DNA of 64,000 bases from Hybos culiciformis. Lineage: Eukaryota > Arthropoda > Insecta > Diptera > Hybotidae. The position numbers and the translations under genes are program-made. The stretch covers positions 124,419,812 to 124,483,811 of the forward strand of contig OZ023273.1 of NCBI GenBank assembly GCA_964007475.1. Reading direction: 5' to 3'. Below are positions 41,352-53,641 of the stretch, piece by piece (within the stretch, counting starts at the first letter, position 1; each line of letters begins with the position of its first letter). Below the pieces are notes generated by a model that made no database searches, was not told the DNA's origin, and saw only the letters and a program-made list of their open reading frames with translations.

Positions 41352-41750
41352 ATAGTAGATTACAACACATGTTAAGAAAATTTGTTATTACAACGAGTTG
41401 TGTATACACAAAACACATAGACAAGAGTTAATACTTATATCACTCGACCGTTAGGTCGAGTGACATAATATTGACAAGTGTTATGTGTTTTTGTGTATAT
41501 ACACAACGAGCTGTATAACAAATTTATTAACATGTTTTGTATACTGTTTTAATGTGCATGTGAGAGGTTGTTGCAATCAATACATTTGCAATGCAAAAAA
41601 TAAACAAAAGTTCAAAATGAAGTAAGTAAATAAAATTTACTTAATTAAATAATTACATGTGTATTGACGCATGTAATATACTATTTACCGAGCTAAATTT
41701 ACGATTGTAAATACAACTTACCGATCACATGCACATTAAAATTTTATGCG
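41352..41750 (+). mobile_element. Palindrome-bearing repeat family, copy 2
   Basis: An about 400-bp copy of the family seen at 27485-28849, in opposite orientation and without the large internal extra segment. It begins ATAGTAGATTACAA and runs through a ~190-bp palindrome (41355-41546, tip near CTCGACCGTTAGGTCGAG). It continues with a section bounded by TTTTAATGTGCATGTG (41548) and CACATGCACATTAAAA (about 41727-41742). Shared interior sequence includes AAAGTTCAAAATGAAG and ACCGAGCTAAATTTAC. No coding sequence is present. Confidence 0.75.
41355..41546. repeat. ~190-bp near-perfect palindrome (copy 2)
   Basis: The arms share TTAAGAAAATTTGTTAT versus ATAACAAATTTATTAA, and GTTGTGTATACACA versus TGTGTATATACACAAC. 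The centre is TCACTCGACC-GTTA-GGTCGAGTGA. Differences from copy 1 are frequently matched on both arms, so the fold is retained. Confidence 0.85.
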
Positions 41751-44103
41751 CCTTAACTTATCAGGAATATAATGACGTTTTGTTTTAGTTTGCATTCCAA
41801 AATAAGAAAAAATATACAGCTCCGTCGATGAAGTAGAATTGGCATTGGCAAAATCAATAAAATTATAATTAAATAATACCGATATTAAATTTCAACAGAT
41901 ATTATAATAAAAACAATATTTTGCCACAAATTAGATTATTACTGACAAATTTGTCAAATAAAAATTAATTTGAAAAAAAATTATACTCAAATATACAGAA
42001 ATTGATTAAGCATTTGCATATGATTTTATTAAAATCGAAATATATATAGGAATAAAAATCATTAAAAAACATTCCGAAATTTTGCATAAAAAAGATATTA
42101 CAATAAATTTAAGAATAATTTACATATAAGTATATTATGTTACGAATTTTCGGTTTAAAAAAAAAAGATAAACAATTTCAATAAAATCAGTCTTACCATT
42201 GTGTCTGCGCATATCTAAAATATCAATAAAATTTGTATTTTAATTTTATGGGGAAATCTTTTTTTAAACAAAATTTCAACATAAATTATCTCGTTAAATA
42301 TTCATTAGAATTTACTTCACTAATATTAATTTATGGCATTTAGATTTTTATTAGTATAGCCGAAAATAAGAATGTCAAAAATGTTTTTGTTCTATAAGTT
42401 TATTGTACTTTTAATATAATTATTTCTTATTTTAATATTTTAACTAACATTATATTATAGTCTTACAGACCGATAGAACTTTCAACTGTTGTATCGCTAT
42501 GGACGACGGCGTCATTTGCAATTAAAAATAACAGTGACAGTAACAATATTTAAATTTACTATTATCCAAAACATTAAGCCCACGTTCGAGCCCTTTTGAC
42601 AATCTTTCTTTTAGAAGTTTTTTCATTCCTTTTTTAACTCCTTTTTTGCCTCTGATATTCGATCTCCTTTGAATTCGTACAAAAAGTTGAGAAAAATTCA
42701 TCAGGAATGACCTGATGAACAAGTATTACTTCCCTCACAAATTTAATAAACAAATTTAATAAACTTTTGCGGTCCTAAAAACTCTGCCATTAATGTGAAT
42801 TATGCTCCAAAAACTTGAACCGGATGGAATTCGAGGATCAGGTTCGAATTCAGCTTTCATATTGTGTTACACTATCAAACATAATATTGAAAAGAACAGG
42901 GAGACAAAAAATTTACTAAATAACTTTTTTGCCTAAAATCTTCTAAGATAGTTGATTAATATATAATATGAAAATAAAATAGAATTATTCTAAAAAATAT
43001 TGTATAATACATAATTCTTGCACCTGAATAAAAACATTTTATTCTTAAGTGGAGATACATAGAACTTATACGTTGTGGTATTAAAGAAATTATATACATA
43101 CATATGTGGTATTACTTAAATTTTTAAAATTTATATCCTTCCCATACAGTGCTTGAGCTTGACCGATTCATTATTGTCGGTATATAAAAATCATTAAATT
43201 AACCAAACTTATTTTATATCCCACAAAGAAAACAATAATTTATTGACAAAATGTTGATTAACTTTTTATATCTTGAAGGTATATTCAAAAAAAAAGTAAC
43301 AAAACACAAAATTAAATTTATTACACAAAAATAAAAAAAAAAATTTTGAAAAATTGAAAGAAAAAGAAAAATGGGCGCCGCAAAAGGGCAACAAACAAAT
43401 AAACACAAAATTTAATTTCACCTTTTAAAAGTTTTATTTTTTTTTTTTTCTTTAAGAATGAAATCTCTTTGTAGTGAATGCGCGTGAAAATTAATCACGC
43501 AATTTATATATATTTGAAAAATAAAAAAAAATAAAAATAAAAATGAAAAATTATTATATAAAAAATAAAAAATAACAGCCATAAAAATTTGCGATAACCA
43601 GTCGTAAATTGTGGGGCTGCTCCCTATTGATTTTTTTATTATATTTTTGCATTATAAATCGTATAATTATTTTTAAATTTTCATAATGAAAAAAAAAATT
43701 AGTGGATACTATACATGTATCGCACATAAATGTAAGTAGTTATAACATATGTATGTAAGTGTATTTAGTGGATAAATAAATCACATAATATTTTATATGG
43801 TAATATTCAATGTATTAACTATTAAGCAATTTACCTTATTTGAAGCAAAAGTAGTTTGCCTTCTTGTAATATATCCTGCGTTTACAAGAAATGAATTTAA
43901 TTTATTTAATTAGAATTGTAATTAAATTTTTAATTATTTGTTATAATAATTGAAGAAAATATAATGAACATTTTATGATTATATCTAAGATTATATCTAA
44001 GGTATGGTATAACATTAGTATTATTTTTTCATAAATTTATGAATTTGAATGCTAAATCTATATGAGTCTGAATCTTTATAATTTGCAACAACCTACGTAA
44101 AAA
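41751..44103. other. AT-rich non-coding stretch
   Basis: No supported gene. A minus-strand frame at 42522-42722 encodes a Lys/Gly-rich repeat-like peptide in a slightly less AT-rich patch. No domain or exon boundary could be recognised. Confidence 0.45.
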
Positions 44104-44574
44104 GCTGTTTACACTTCGGGTTTAAATAAGGTTTCGCAAATGTTTATAAATAGTTGTTGAGTTAAAGGAGGTTTATCATACAAAAAATTTAGTTGTTTTA
44201 AAGTTGAGTTAAATGTGAGTTAAATCAGGTTCACCTGATAAAACACAGCATTGTTTACTTAGATTAAATGAATATGTTCTGATTACGTAAAAAAATTATC
44301 GGTTAGGCATGTACGTTTGAATAATTAAAAAAATAAAAAACAAAATTGCTAAAAAAAATCATAAAAATAAAATAATTTTTTTTTTGTGATTTTTTTTTAT
44401 CGAATTTTAATTTTAAATTAATTAATTCACTTATAGAATTTTTTTATATAATTTTTAAATTATTTTTGATTAAATTTTATTCACTAATTTTTATTTAGAA
44501 ATTTAACAAAAATAAATAGAAATTAAAAAACAACAAAATTAAACCGGGTTAAAAAAAATCATGGTGTGAACAGC
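44104..44574. mobile_element. Possible MITE with GCTGTT(T/C)ACAC ends
   Basis: GCTGTTTACAC at 44104-44114 is mirrored by GTGTGAACAGC at 44564-44574. A second shared block follows inside both ends (CGGGTTTAA on the left, TTAAACCGGGTTAA on the right). The interior is AT-rich without coding potential. No target-site duplication is clear, so this is a tentative non-autonomous element. Confidence 0.4.
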
Positions 44575-45894
44575 AATTTTCAATTGAGGGATAACCTGAT
44601 TTAATTTATGAATAAAATTTCTAGTGTAGACAGTATTTGCCAGACTAAACGATTTGATGCAACTATCGCAAGTCTATGTAGCGATCATAGTCCATATATC
44701 ATAAAATCATATTTGTTAAAGAATTACAATCATAATTCTGTGTTCTTTATGAAATTTTTTTTTTATAATGAATTCAGTTTCACATATCATCATTTGTCTT
44801 AATTTATTAAGACATCAAAAACCAATTTAAGTTTTATATATTTCTTTTCTTAATAACTATTTCGACTGAATTAAAAATTATTGTGTATTCTTTTTTCAAT
44901 TTAATATATATGTATGTACAATATAAAGTATATACATGTTTGTATGTTCACATAAGTTTTTTGTATATGATGTGATAATTTTATGTACATATATTTAATG
45001 ATTTTTATTCACATTATGCTGTGTGTCGCATTTTGTTTAAAAGATAAATATATATGTAAATTAAAGAAAAAACATTTCGTTTTTCAATTCTTTGATGTTA
45101 ACTGACCACTTAAGAAATCAATAAAAAAAAAATAATTTAATTCATTCCATAATCATTAAAATGATGTTAAAAAGTGCATCGCAAAGTCCTTGTCAAATTC
45201 ACCGCTTCACTGATAAAGACATAATGAGAATAAAATTATTAAATAGGAATTTTTTTTATCAGTTTCACCATGTCTTATGTTCTAATAACTATAATAGTGG
45301 TATTGACATTATATACATCTTATAAGTGGATTATTAAGATAGTATGGTTTCGATTTTCAAATTATCGAGATATTTTTATTAAAATTTTTTACTTAATGTT
45401 ATAAGCACATCTAAATTTAAAATATAAACGTAAATCAATCTGTCTATACCTAATATTTGTATTGCATACAATTTATACAATGGGTTTTTACTACTTTTAT
45501 GTATATCGTTAATATATTAATTAGATTCTTTATGAGATTGGCAACATTTTCGGAGTTTCGCCCAGGCTCAGGTTATTGATTTTTCATGAAAGTAAAAAGA
45601 TTCAGGTTTTGCATTTCCATTATCTTTGAAAAGTTTAGAAGTATACATATTAAAAACTTTTCAACTGATTCATCTTGTTACATTTAAGGGCAAGAAAAAA
45701 AAACTTAAATTCTAATAAAAATTTATCGATCAAGCCGTATGAAAATCGTATCGAAATTTTTTGGTGATAAAAATTTTAGTAATTAAATTCGCAACAAGAA
45801 TCAGCAAAGTGATTTTCAAACCGAATATTGTTTATATTTTGATTAGGGATCAGAAATAAAAGGCTTTTATATTATTTATATTTATTTATTTTAT
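44575..45894. other. AT-rich non-coding stretch
   Basis: No supported feature. It lies downstream (minus strand) of the gag ORF. I looked for protease, reverse transcriptase or LTR sequence following gag and saw none. Confidence 0.5.
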
Positions 45895-46728
45895 TTATGA
45901 ATATAAGTAACGATCTTTTTTATTTTTAAATTGATAAAATTGACATGGTTTCTTGCAGCGACTGGCTGTGTCACCGTATTGATTATGATACCAGCAAATA
46001 CCATTATATTTTTCTTCTGTAAATTTATTATATGTTGGTGGATTGATTCTCTTACTGGGAATGCGATTAGGTCGCTGCTGACGTGAAAAATTTTCAAGTT
46101 GTTTCGTTAGGGCCTCTATTTTTCTTTCCAAATGAGTAGAAACAACTGAAGGATCAGAATTATTTTGTGTGTTGTTAGTTTTTGACGAACTTATTTCCAT
46201 AATAGTGTCAGCGACGGTTATTAATTTTAAGCAATCATCATCTTTGAATGCGGCCAAAGCATCTCGTATTTGTTGAGGAAGATGCTGCAACCACAAGCTC
46301 TTCAAGTATTCGTCGCCAACGCATGATCCTACTAAATTTTTCATTTCATTATAAAGTTGCGATGGCTTTTTATCACCCAACTTCACCTCTGATAGCAATT
46401 TTCTTACTTTATTATAGTCACTATAATGTTCCACTATAGTATTTCTAAGATTCTGGTATTTGCCAGTAGAAGGTGGATTTAATACAGCATCTTGAACTTG
46501 GGTTAAAACATTCGCTTCAATGGCTCTCAAAACTGTATTAAACTTCGATATATCAGTAGTAATGTTGTGCAGCTTGAATTGTGCCTCAATTTGCGCGAAC
46601 CATATTTCAGGTTGGTCAGCCCTGAAAAGTGGTACGTTGCCAATTAGCTCTTGATCTTGAGTATTATTTTCATATTCCCTCTGAGGCAGAGGTGATAGTG
46701 ATGGCGTCGATGCTAAACTTTCCGACAT
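45895..46728 (-). CDS. Ty3/gypsy-type Gag protein, gag only
   Basis: A 277-aa intact frame with ATG at 46728. Known family role: Gag forms the capsid of LTR retrotransposons. Residues about 35-170 have the retrotransposon-gag look (WFAQIEAQFKLHNI, then SKFNTVLRAIE and a KLLSEVKLGDKKPSQLYNEM block, then LWLQHLPQQIRDAL). Residues about 200-220 are predicted coiled (ERKIEALTKQLENF). Near the C-terminus CWYHNQYGDTASRCKKPC forms the C-x2-H-x9-C-x3-C knuckle seen in some Ty3/gypsy Gags. The frame is clearly less AT-rich than its flanks and has no internal stop. No pol genes, primer-binding site or LTRs were seen on either side, so this is either a truncated recent insertion or a gag retained on its own. 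A coding gag without pol could be a domesticated gene, but that is speculation without expression data. Confidence 0.8.
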   Translation of the reverse strand: MSESLASTPSLSPLPQREYENNTQDQELIGNVPLFRADQPEIWFAQIEAQFKLHNITTDISKFNTVLRAIEANVLTQVQDAVLNPPSTGKYQNLRNTIVEHYSDYNKVRKLLSEVKLGDKKPSQLYNEMKNLVGSCVGDEYLKSLWLQHLPQQIRDALAAFKDDDCLKLITVADTIMEISSSKTNNTQNNSDPSVVSTHLERKIEALTKQLENFSRQQRPNRIPSKRINPPTYNKFTEEKYNGICWYHNQYGDTASRCKKPCQFYQFKNKKDRYLYS

Positions 46729-49313
46729 TATTCGTAATAAGTTTTTCAGTTTTTGAAAAATTTATTGCAATATTTGTTATAGGTTTTCCAAAAATTTTTG
46801 AAAATACTGTTTTTGCAATAATAATTATTATGAACACAATAAGTCTTTGCTTGAATTTTTAATTCAAAAAATAAAGATTTTTATTTAAATGCAAGTATGA
46901 TGTTTCTTTTAAATTTTTGAAATGTGCAATTTTAATTTTTTTTTTAAATTATCGAAAAAATTAAAAATTTTAATAGGTGTCACTCAATAAGGAGAATGAT
47001 AGGCTTCCCCTTTGAAATATTGAGAACTGAAAGACGTGTTATTTCTTTAATTTCACAATTAGGACTAAATTTATTTCACTCTAATCCGTATTATTAAGGT
47101 TTTTTAAAATTACATATCATTATTGTTAAGAATAATATATTTCATATATTACTGTGACTATACATATGCAATTATGATATAATAATTTAATTTCATATAT
47201 TTCAACAATTGAATTTGTTTTACAATGTCAATAATTAATGAATGATCAGGTGGTGTTTATTTCTAAAGTATGCCGGCCGTTCTAAAAGGTTAATAGGTAT
47301 TATTAAAAAATTATACTTCCATTATTTTGCTGCTACTTTCATTTTTCTAGAACGGCTATTAATAGTCAAAAACAAACAGAATGCGAATACAATATTTTAA
47401 TAAAAATATTTGTTTTAATTTATTTCTTAAATTGAGTATTCGCATGATATCTCATAAAACAATGCGGAAATTCGACGCAAATATATCTTTTTTACTATTT
47501 ATTCAGCATTGAAAATGTATATTAACTTAAGTAACATCGAATAGAAATAAGCCCAAATTTGTATCCCGAATTATCTTAATAATAATCCTTTTTAATTGGA
47601 AAGATAATAATTAAACTAAACTTAACCATATATTTAATAAAATAATTACTAATGATGTGTATAAGTATATTTAATTATTTTTTCAACATAAATATAATTA
47701 TCTGTATATAATGTATAGTTTGAAAAATTATAACTTCATATAAAAATTTTCTTAAAATTAATTTTAATTTTAAATATCAATTTTTTATTTTTGCTTTTTT
47801 TTGTAAACAATCTTTGATGAAAACACAATCTATGGATATCCTTTCCAATCAAAATTTCATTTTTAAATCAGTGCATTAAAACAAACTTGAACAGTTTCTG
47901 CCTTGAACACTAAGATATTATTAAGTAATTTAGCCCACTCGACTTTTGGTTGCAATTTGCATGCAAAATTTATTTAAATATTGTCAACTCGAGCGAAATG
48001 TTTTATTTTTAAAATCTGTAAATTATTTTTTTCATTATGTATGAATACTATGGGTTGATCGGAACCAAATACACTGACCATTTTTTTTTTTATAATATTA
48101 GAGCAACAAAATAAAATAAATGTATTCATTCTGTTAAAGGTATATCAACCTTGCAGAAGCAGAATCACTATTTTGAAATAAAATTTGTATTTTATTATTA
48201 TTTTATCTGAATAAAATTATTTAATTAAATAAAATTCAAACAAATGGAATCCAGTAAGAACATTTAAATAGGTTCATTAAATATCCTAATTCGAAAATTT
48301 TATAACAAAAATTTTAGTATTGATACAAAAAGCAGGCGCTTCAATCCTGCACCGTTCAACTGTATATAAATTTATCAATTAATTAAAAACCATTCCTATA
48401 AGCTGAAGCGACAACAAGCACACATAAAATTAATAATATAATTTAATGTCACCAACAGATACGAGCATAAATTGATAATCATTAAAGAAGCATTATGCCT
48501 TTTGATTTTCAACAGAAAAAAAAATGAATATTTTCATTTACGGTGAATAATAATAAATTTAAAGTTTTATTCACGATCTTTAATTTTGATATTTTATTTT
48601 AATTTTAATTTTTTTTTTTTTTTTCGTTGACTGGATTTTCTCTCTTTTAACTTCGTTTTTGTTAATTTTGTGTTAAATTTATAAATGTGATAAAAAATGA
48701 ATTAATTACTTGTGCTCACCATTAATAATGTCTGTGTTGAATGGTTGTTATAAATGATGGTATTTTATTGGTTTATGCTTGGACAAAAATTTGAAGTAAA
48801 TTTGTGTTTATTTTTATTTTTCATTTTTTGAAAAATTTTTGAATTAGATACACATATCCAATTTTACAATATTCAGTATATATGTAATGTACCTAACAAG
48901 AGAATCTAAAAATCTTTCGAACAAAAATAAGCATTTTGTACTAAAAAAAGACTCTGAAAAATCAGATATAAAATATGGAAAAAATATAATAATTAAAACA
49001 GCGTTTTAGCGGAATGTGCTCAAAATCTTGCATTTAGTATTAAATATATAATTAAGCTCCAAATATGTACACATGCTTGTCTAAAGTGCGGCCCAAAAGC
49101 ATTTAAAATGCGGCCCAAACGCAAATTTAAAATATTTAAATTTACACATTTTTACACATTTCAGTACTTTGGCTGCACATAAATCTGTGAGTTGCACAAA
49201 ATATGCTGTATTAATTTTTAATTTAAGAGTTTGAAAATAGATTTCAAGTTTTCGAAAAAATTAAAAGTATATCAACATATTTTCTACCTCATTTTCTCTA
49301 GAAATAACCTTTA
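46729..49313. other. AT-rich non-coding stretch
   Basis: No supported gene. A small inverted pair GCCGTTCTAAAA (about 47276) and TTCTAGAACGGC (about 47346) bounds under 100 bp and might be a tiny MITE. GCGGCCCAAA motifs at 49088-49120 may belong to the hAT scrap that follows. Confidence 0.45.
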
Positions 49314-49406
49314 AATTTTCAAATTGAACTGCAAAGTGACATTCAACTGAAGGAAAAATTTGGGAATGTTTCTTTACTGGAGTTTTATAAAGATTACATA
49401 GAGTTA
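49314..49406 (+). pseudogene. hAT transposase fragment (decayed)
   Basis: A 31-codon open stretch includes ELQSDIQLKEKFGNVSLLEF followed by YKDY. It resembles the conserved 'ELIDLQ...LKxKF...LLDFY' region of ZBED/GTF2IRD2-type hAT transposases. Flanking frames are broken, and GCGGCCCA motifs occur about 200 bp upstream, with a GTGGCCCA motif downstream near 49440. It is a short relic, not a gene; the family assignment rests on recall of the motif. Confidence 0.5.
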
Positions 49407-52400
49407 ATTTTTATTTGTGAAAAAAAAAATTGTATCTGTGGCCCAGCAAATAGTTTCCTTGCAATGTGTGGTTTTTATGTTATTTCTATTTTTTTATATA
49501 AAACGGTTTTCTAAAATGTTTATTACTCTAAACGAATAGACAGAGCTACTTTTGATAGCTAACAAATACCTGCTAAAGTCGCCCGCTAAGTTTGATCTGA
49601 CCTATGTATTATATAGAAAGAGATTTACAGATATTTTTGTTAATTTTTTGTGTTTGTTTTTCGAAAAAGGAAAACTATTCAAGAGCTTTCCTGAAAAACT
49701 TTTGCACATAAATATTGGACTGAAAAAAAAAAAAAAACCATGGATACAAAAACTTAATTTATTAACATTATAAATTTTACTAGAAAAGAGGGTAATTTAT
49801 TAAAAAAAAAAAAGAGATAAAAAAAAATAAATTCATCGAAACATATTGGAAACTTTTAGGTTATCAAGTTTATATTGAAATTAATGAATTCAAACAATAT
49901 ATAACAACGAAAAAAAAAAAAAAAACAAAATAAATAAAAAAAAAAATATAAATGAAATATTTAGAAAGATATATTTTTATGTTGAAAAAGATATATTCAT
50001 AGTATTATCGATTTGCATAAATATTCAAATAATTATTTATTATTTTTTGATAAATTTATTAATGTTTAATCAGTAGTTGGTTATATTTATGTTTTTCGTT
50101 TTTTTTTTGTTTTTATATATTTAAATATTATGTATAATTTAGAGATCTTTTGTTGTTATATTTTCATGACAAAATTAACTTCAAAATGTATTTGTATGCG
50201 AAAAGCGATGAGATTCATAAGCTTATTTTCTTTAATATTATAATGCGAAGACGTTTAAAGCAATGAAAAATGTTTATTTTATAGAAAACGATAATTCAGT
50301 CATATCGATATTTTTTAGATTATAAAGTTAATTTTTTTATATTATGCTTGAAGATGAAAAATTATTATTGATTTAATATTGTTTTGATGTTTAACTTCTT
50401 AATTTAATATTTAATTTTTTAGTCTTTTGTCCATGAAAAATTAAAAAAATGAACTATGTACAGAGATGGTGATATGAATATAGCATTCTTTTATTTCAAT
50501 GTTTTTGTTCAACATTTTTCCAGTTTTCTATAGTTTCGAATTTTTGTCATTTTGAGAAATTTTGAAAAAACATTATTTACCAAAAGTCTACTTTTGAAAC
50601 TTTTTTTGACGTTGAATTTAGTTTTTCGCGATTTTGGTTGTAAATGTCATCGTGGAAAATAAAGATCGAGGAGAATAATTTTAGTTTCTCAATTTTTTTA
50701 GCTTTTCACACACATCCTTTTGCGCATATCCTTTTGCGCACTGATTTCACTTTTTTATGTCACCTTAAAAATATGTAGACATTAATTGATTTATCAACCT
50801 ATGCTCTTCAAAAATTTTCTGTCATAGAAAAGTTTAAAAATACTGAACCCAACAAAATAATTGTCAAGAATGGGGATTTGAATTTTTATATATCAAAGCA
50901 TCGAATATTATTTCATATAGTACTATCAATTTTCTTTAATGTGGAAAATTAAGAAAATTATTTTGTTATAAAATAAATAAATATGTATAAAACAACAAAT
51001 ATATTATTTTTTCCTTTTTAAATCCTTTTATTGCCTCAAAATTTTATGTGTACAAAATAAAAATAAAATAAACTCTGGAAACGTGTTCTTTTTTTATTTT
51101 TATATTATAGTATATTTTTTAATATTATTTTTTTTTTTTTTCAAAATAATTTATTATTATTTTTTATTTATTTATTCAATGATAATGATAAAATTTTAAA
51201 ATAATAAATTTTAAAAACATTTCATCTCCCTTTTTATTTTCTTTTGCCAAAAATAAACATAAATTTGAAAAAAAAAAAAAACGCTGTTTAAAATTTTGCA
51301 ATATAACCGTAAAAATGTAATAAAAATATCACACCCTTTTTTGATTACCCCCGAAATTTTATGTATATGTATGTATAAACATTATAATTTATGATTATTT
51401 TTTATTTCTGTAATTTTAAATGTATATATATAAAAAAATATCTATTAGGATATTGTAGGCATTTTAAAATGTTTAAAACATGTTCAAGCCAACTAAATAC
51501 CATCGTATTAAGTATGCCTATATAAATCGTCCTTGTTACCCTTAGACTTCACTAACAAATTAAACAGTTTAATAAATTTTATTTCGACATAACTACCTAC
51601 CTTGAAATAAAAATTATAAGATCACATCACTACACAACTATTAATATGTATCATTTGCACTGTATAAACTACATCATCCTAGTTCTTATTGTCTAAATAC
51701 CTATTGGTTTCTATACAAGAAGGTACTAATCATTGAATGGAAAGATCGTCACTTAATACAAAGATCCTAAGACTAACTATCATATAGCACTACCGACTAC
51801 ATTTATTGAAATACATATACTTATAGAATCTGAGGGCATATACATATACATATTGTTAGCAATACTTTTATTTCACTAAGTTGAAAAAAACAATTTTTTT
51901 TTTCTCTATATATACAATAACATTTTTATTACATTTTTTTTTTTCAAATATATTTTCTATAATGTTCTTTATAAGTCGCTCTTTTCGGATTATGATAATA
52001 GCTGTCAAACATTATTATTAGAATTTAATATAAAAAATGTTGACACTTTTAAAGAAAATTTCATATAAGTATATATTGTACATAATTATGTATATATTTT
52101 TTATTTAATTTCAGGATTACATGAAAAAAAAAAAATTTATATAGAGAAAACTAGATCTACACATTTGATAAAATTTATCTACTTCCTGTATATACGTATA
52201 CATAAAAATTATGTTAGTGTTATATTCGAGTTTCGGTTATTCATGGTTCGACTAGCATTTAAAAAATCAAAATTTTTAAGTGTTCAACAAATAGTAATAT
52301 GAAACATAACTTCTTAAATAAAATGTATTCAGATTCTATTTTCAATAAACCCATTACATTTCAAACACAAAATATATAACTTCTTAAATACATATAAGTA

Positions 52401-53378
52401 ACTTTGATAGAATTTAAAAAAAAATTCTATCTTATTACTAGTTCTACATGTACGAGATGTTTCTTTAAGTAAGATTAAATTTCTTTTTCCAATCTTTAAG
52501 TTTTATAATCGAAATACATTATAAATTTTCTACATTCTACATTATCTCTTAATGTTTAAATTTAAAGATAAAAAAATTCATTCGAATAAAGTTATTGCTT
52601 CCGCTATAATGTTATAACTTCTGTGTTGGTTATATTAAAAATTATTCTACGTAACTCTGCAAAAAAAAAAAAAAATAGATTTCAAAATATTATAATTTTT
52701 GGGATATGATGTGCAAATAAAATCACAGTACAAACAATGAAAATTCCTATATCTTTTTTCATATAATTTTATATTTTTTAAAAGCCAATTTAATATGTCT
52801 GTTTAAATTTACTCATACAATATCATATACACTTTATTTTTATAATATTTTCTTAAATGACAATAAATAATAATTATTATAATAATAATAATAATATATT
52901 TAAGTATTATTTGCATGCAAAAACAAAATATATATATAAATATATATATAATTTTTCTTTTATTATAATATCCTCGTAATAATTGAATTTGCTTGCCATA
53001 AGAGTGTTTTTGTGGTATTTAAAATATTTCCTCCATAACCATATATACCTCAAAAAAATAAAAATATACATACTTATAAATATATAATTATGTTTATTGC
53101 ATAAATTTCTTGTAAAATATCATAATATGATTAAAATCTTCCCCCAAAAAAAAATTTTTTTTTCTCGAGTGTTTATTATAAAAACCACCATAATTTTAAA
53201 TATATTCTGCTGCTTTCGCAGAAAAGAAAATGTATTTAAAAAAAAAAAAATGGATAATGAAAAATCTTTTTCTTTTTTCTTTTATTTTATTTTATTTTTT
53301 TTAATAAACCCGCCAGACTTTTAATTTTCCTGTTATAAAAGTTTTTTATGCTTTTCCTTTTAAATAAAAAATTATAAA
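49407..53378. other. AT-rich non-coding stretch
   Basis: No supported gene. It includes a tandem 14-mer (ATCCTTTTGCGCAT, twice) at 50711-50740 and many A/T runs. Open frames at 49552-49773 and 53097-53324 are lysine/phenylalanine-rich and unrecognised. Confidence 0.5.
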
Positions 53379-53641
53379 TATCGTCTGCTGAGAAATGAAA
53401 CAACGTATAATGAAAAGTATAGTTTCGAGTAATTTGAATTTAAAGATTTGAAAATTAAAAAAAACGTATGAAAAAATATCAAGTAGCGTACAATTTTCAT
53501 CTAAAAAACACATTTTAATCAACATTAAGAATATTGCAAAGTAGTTGTACTTATAAAATCGAGTACAAGGAATCGAATGGTGCTATTGTCAAATAATGAC
53601 GTATAAATGTCATACGTTGTTTCATTTCTCAGCAGACGATA
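53379..53641. mobile_element. 259-bp MITE with TA target site
   Basis: Perfect 28-bp inverted repeats start TCGTCTGCTGAGAAATGAAA at 53381 and are mirrored to 53639. Each is flanked by TA (53379-53380 and 53640-53641), as for Tc1/mariner-type insertion. The interior has no coding content. With only 2 bp of target duplication, other TA-targeting families cannot be excluded. Confidence 0.8.

Noticed and set aside
42522..42722. Minus-strand frame with Lys/Gly-rich peptide
   Set aside because: Low complexity, no exon boundaries and no recognisable domain.
47276..47365. Tiny MITE bounded by GCCGTTCTA(A/G)AA
   Set aside because: Only ~12 bp of inverted repeat and no target duplication; too weak to call.
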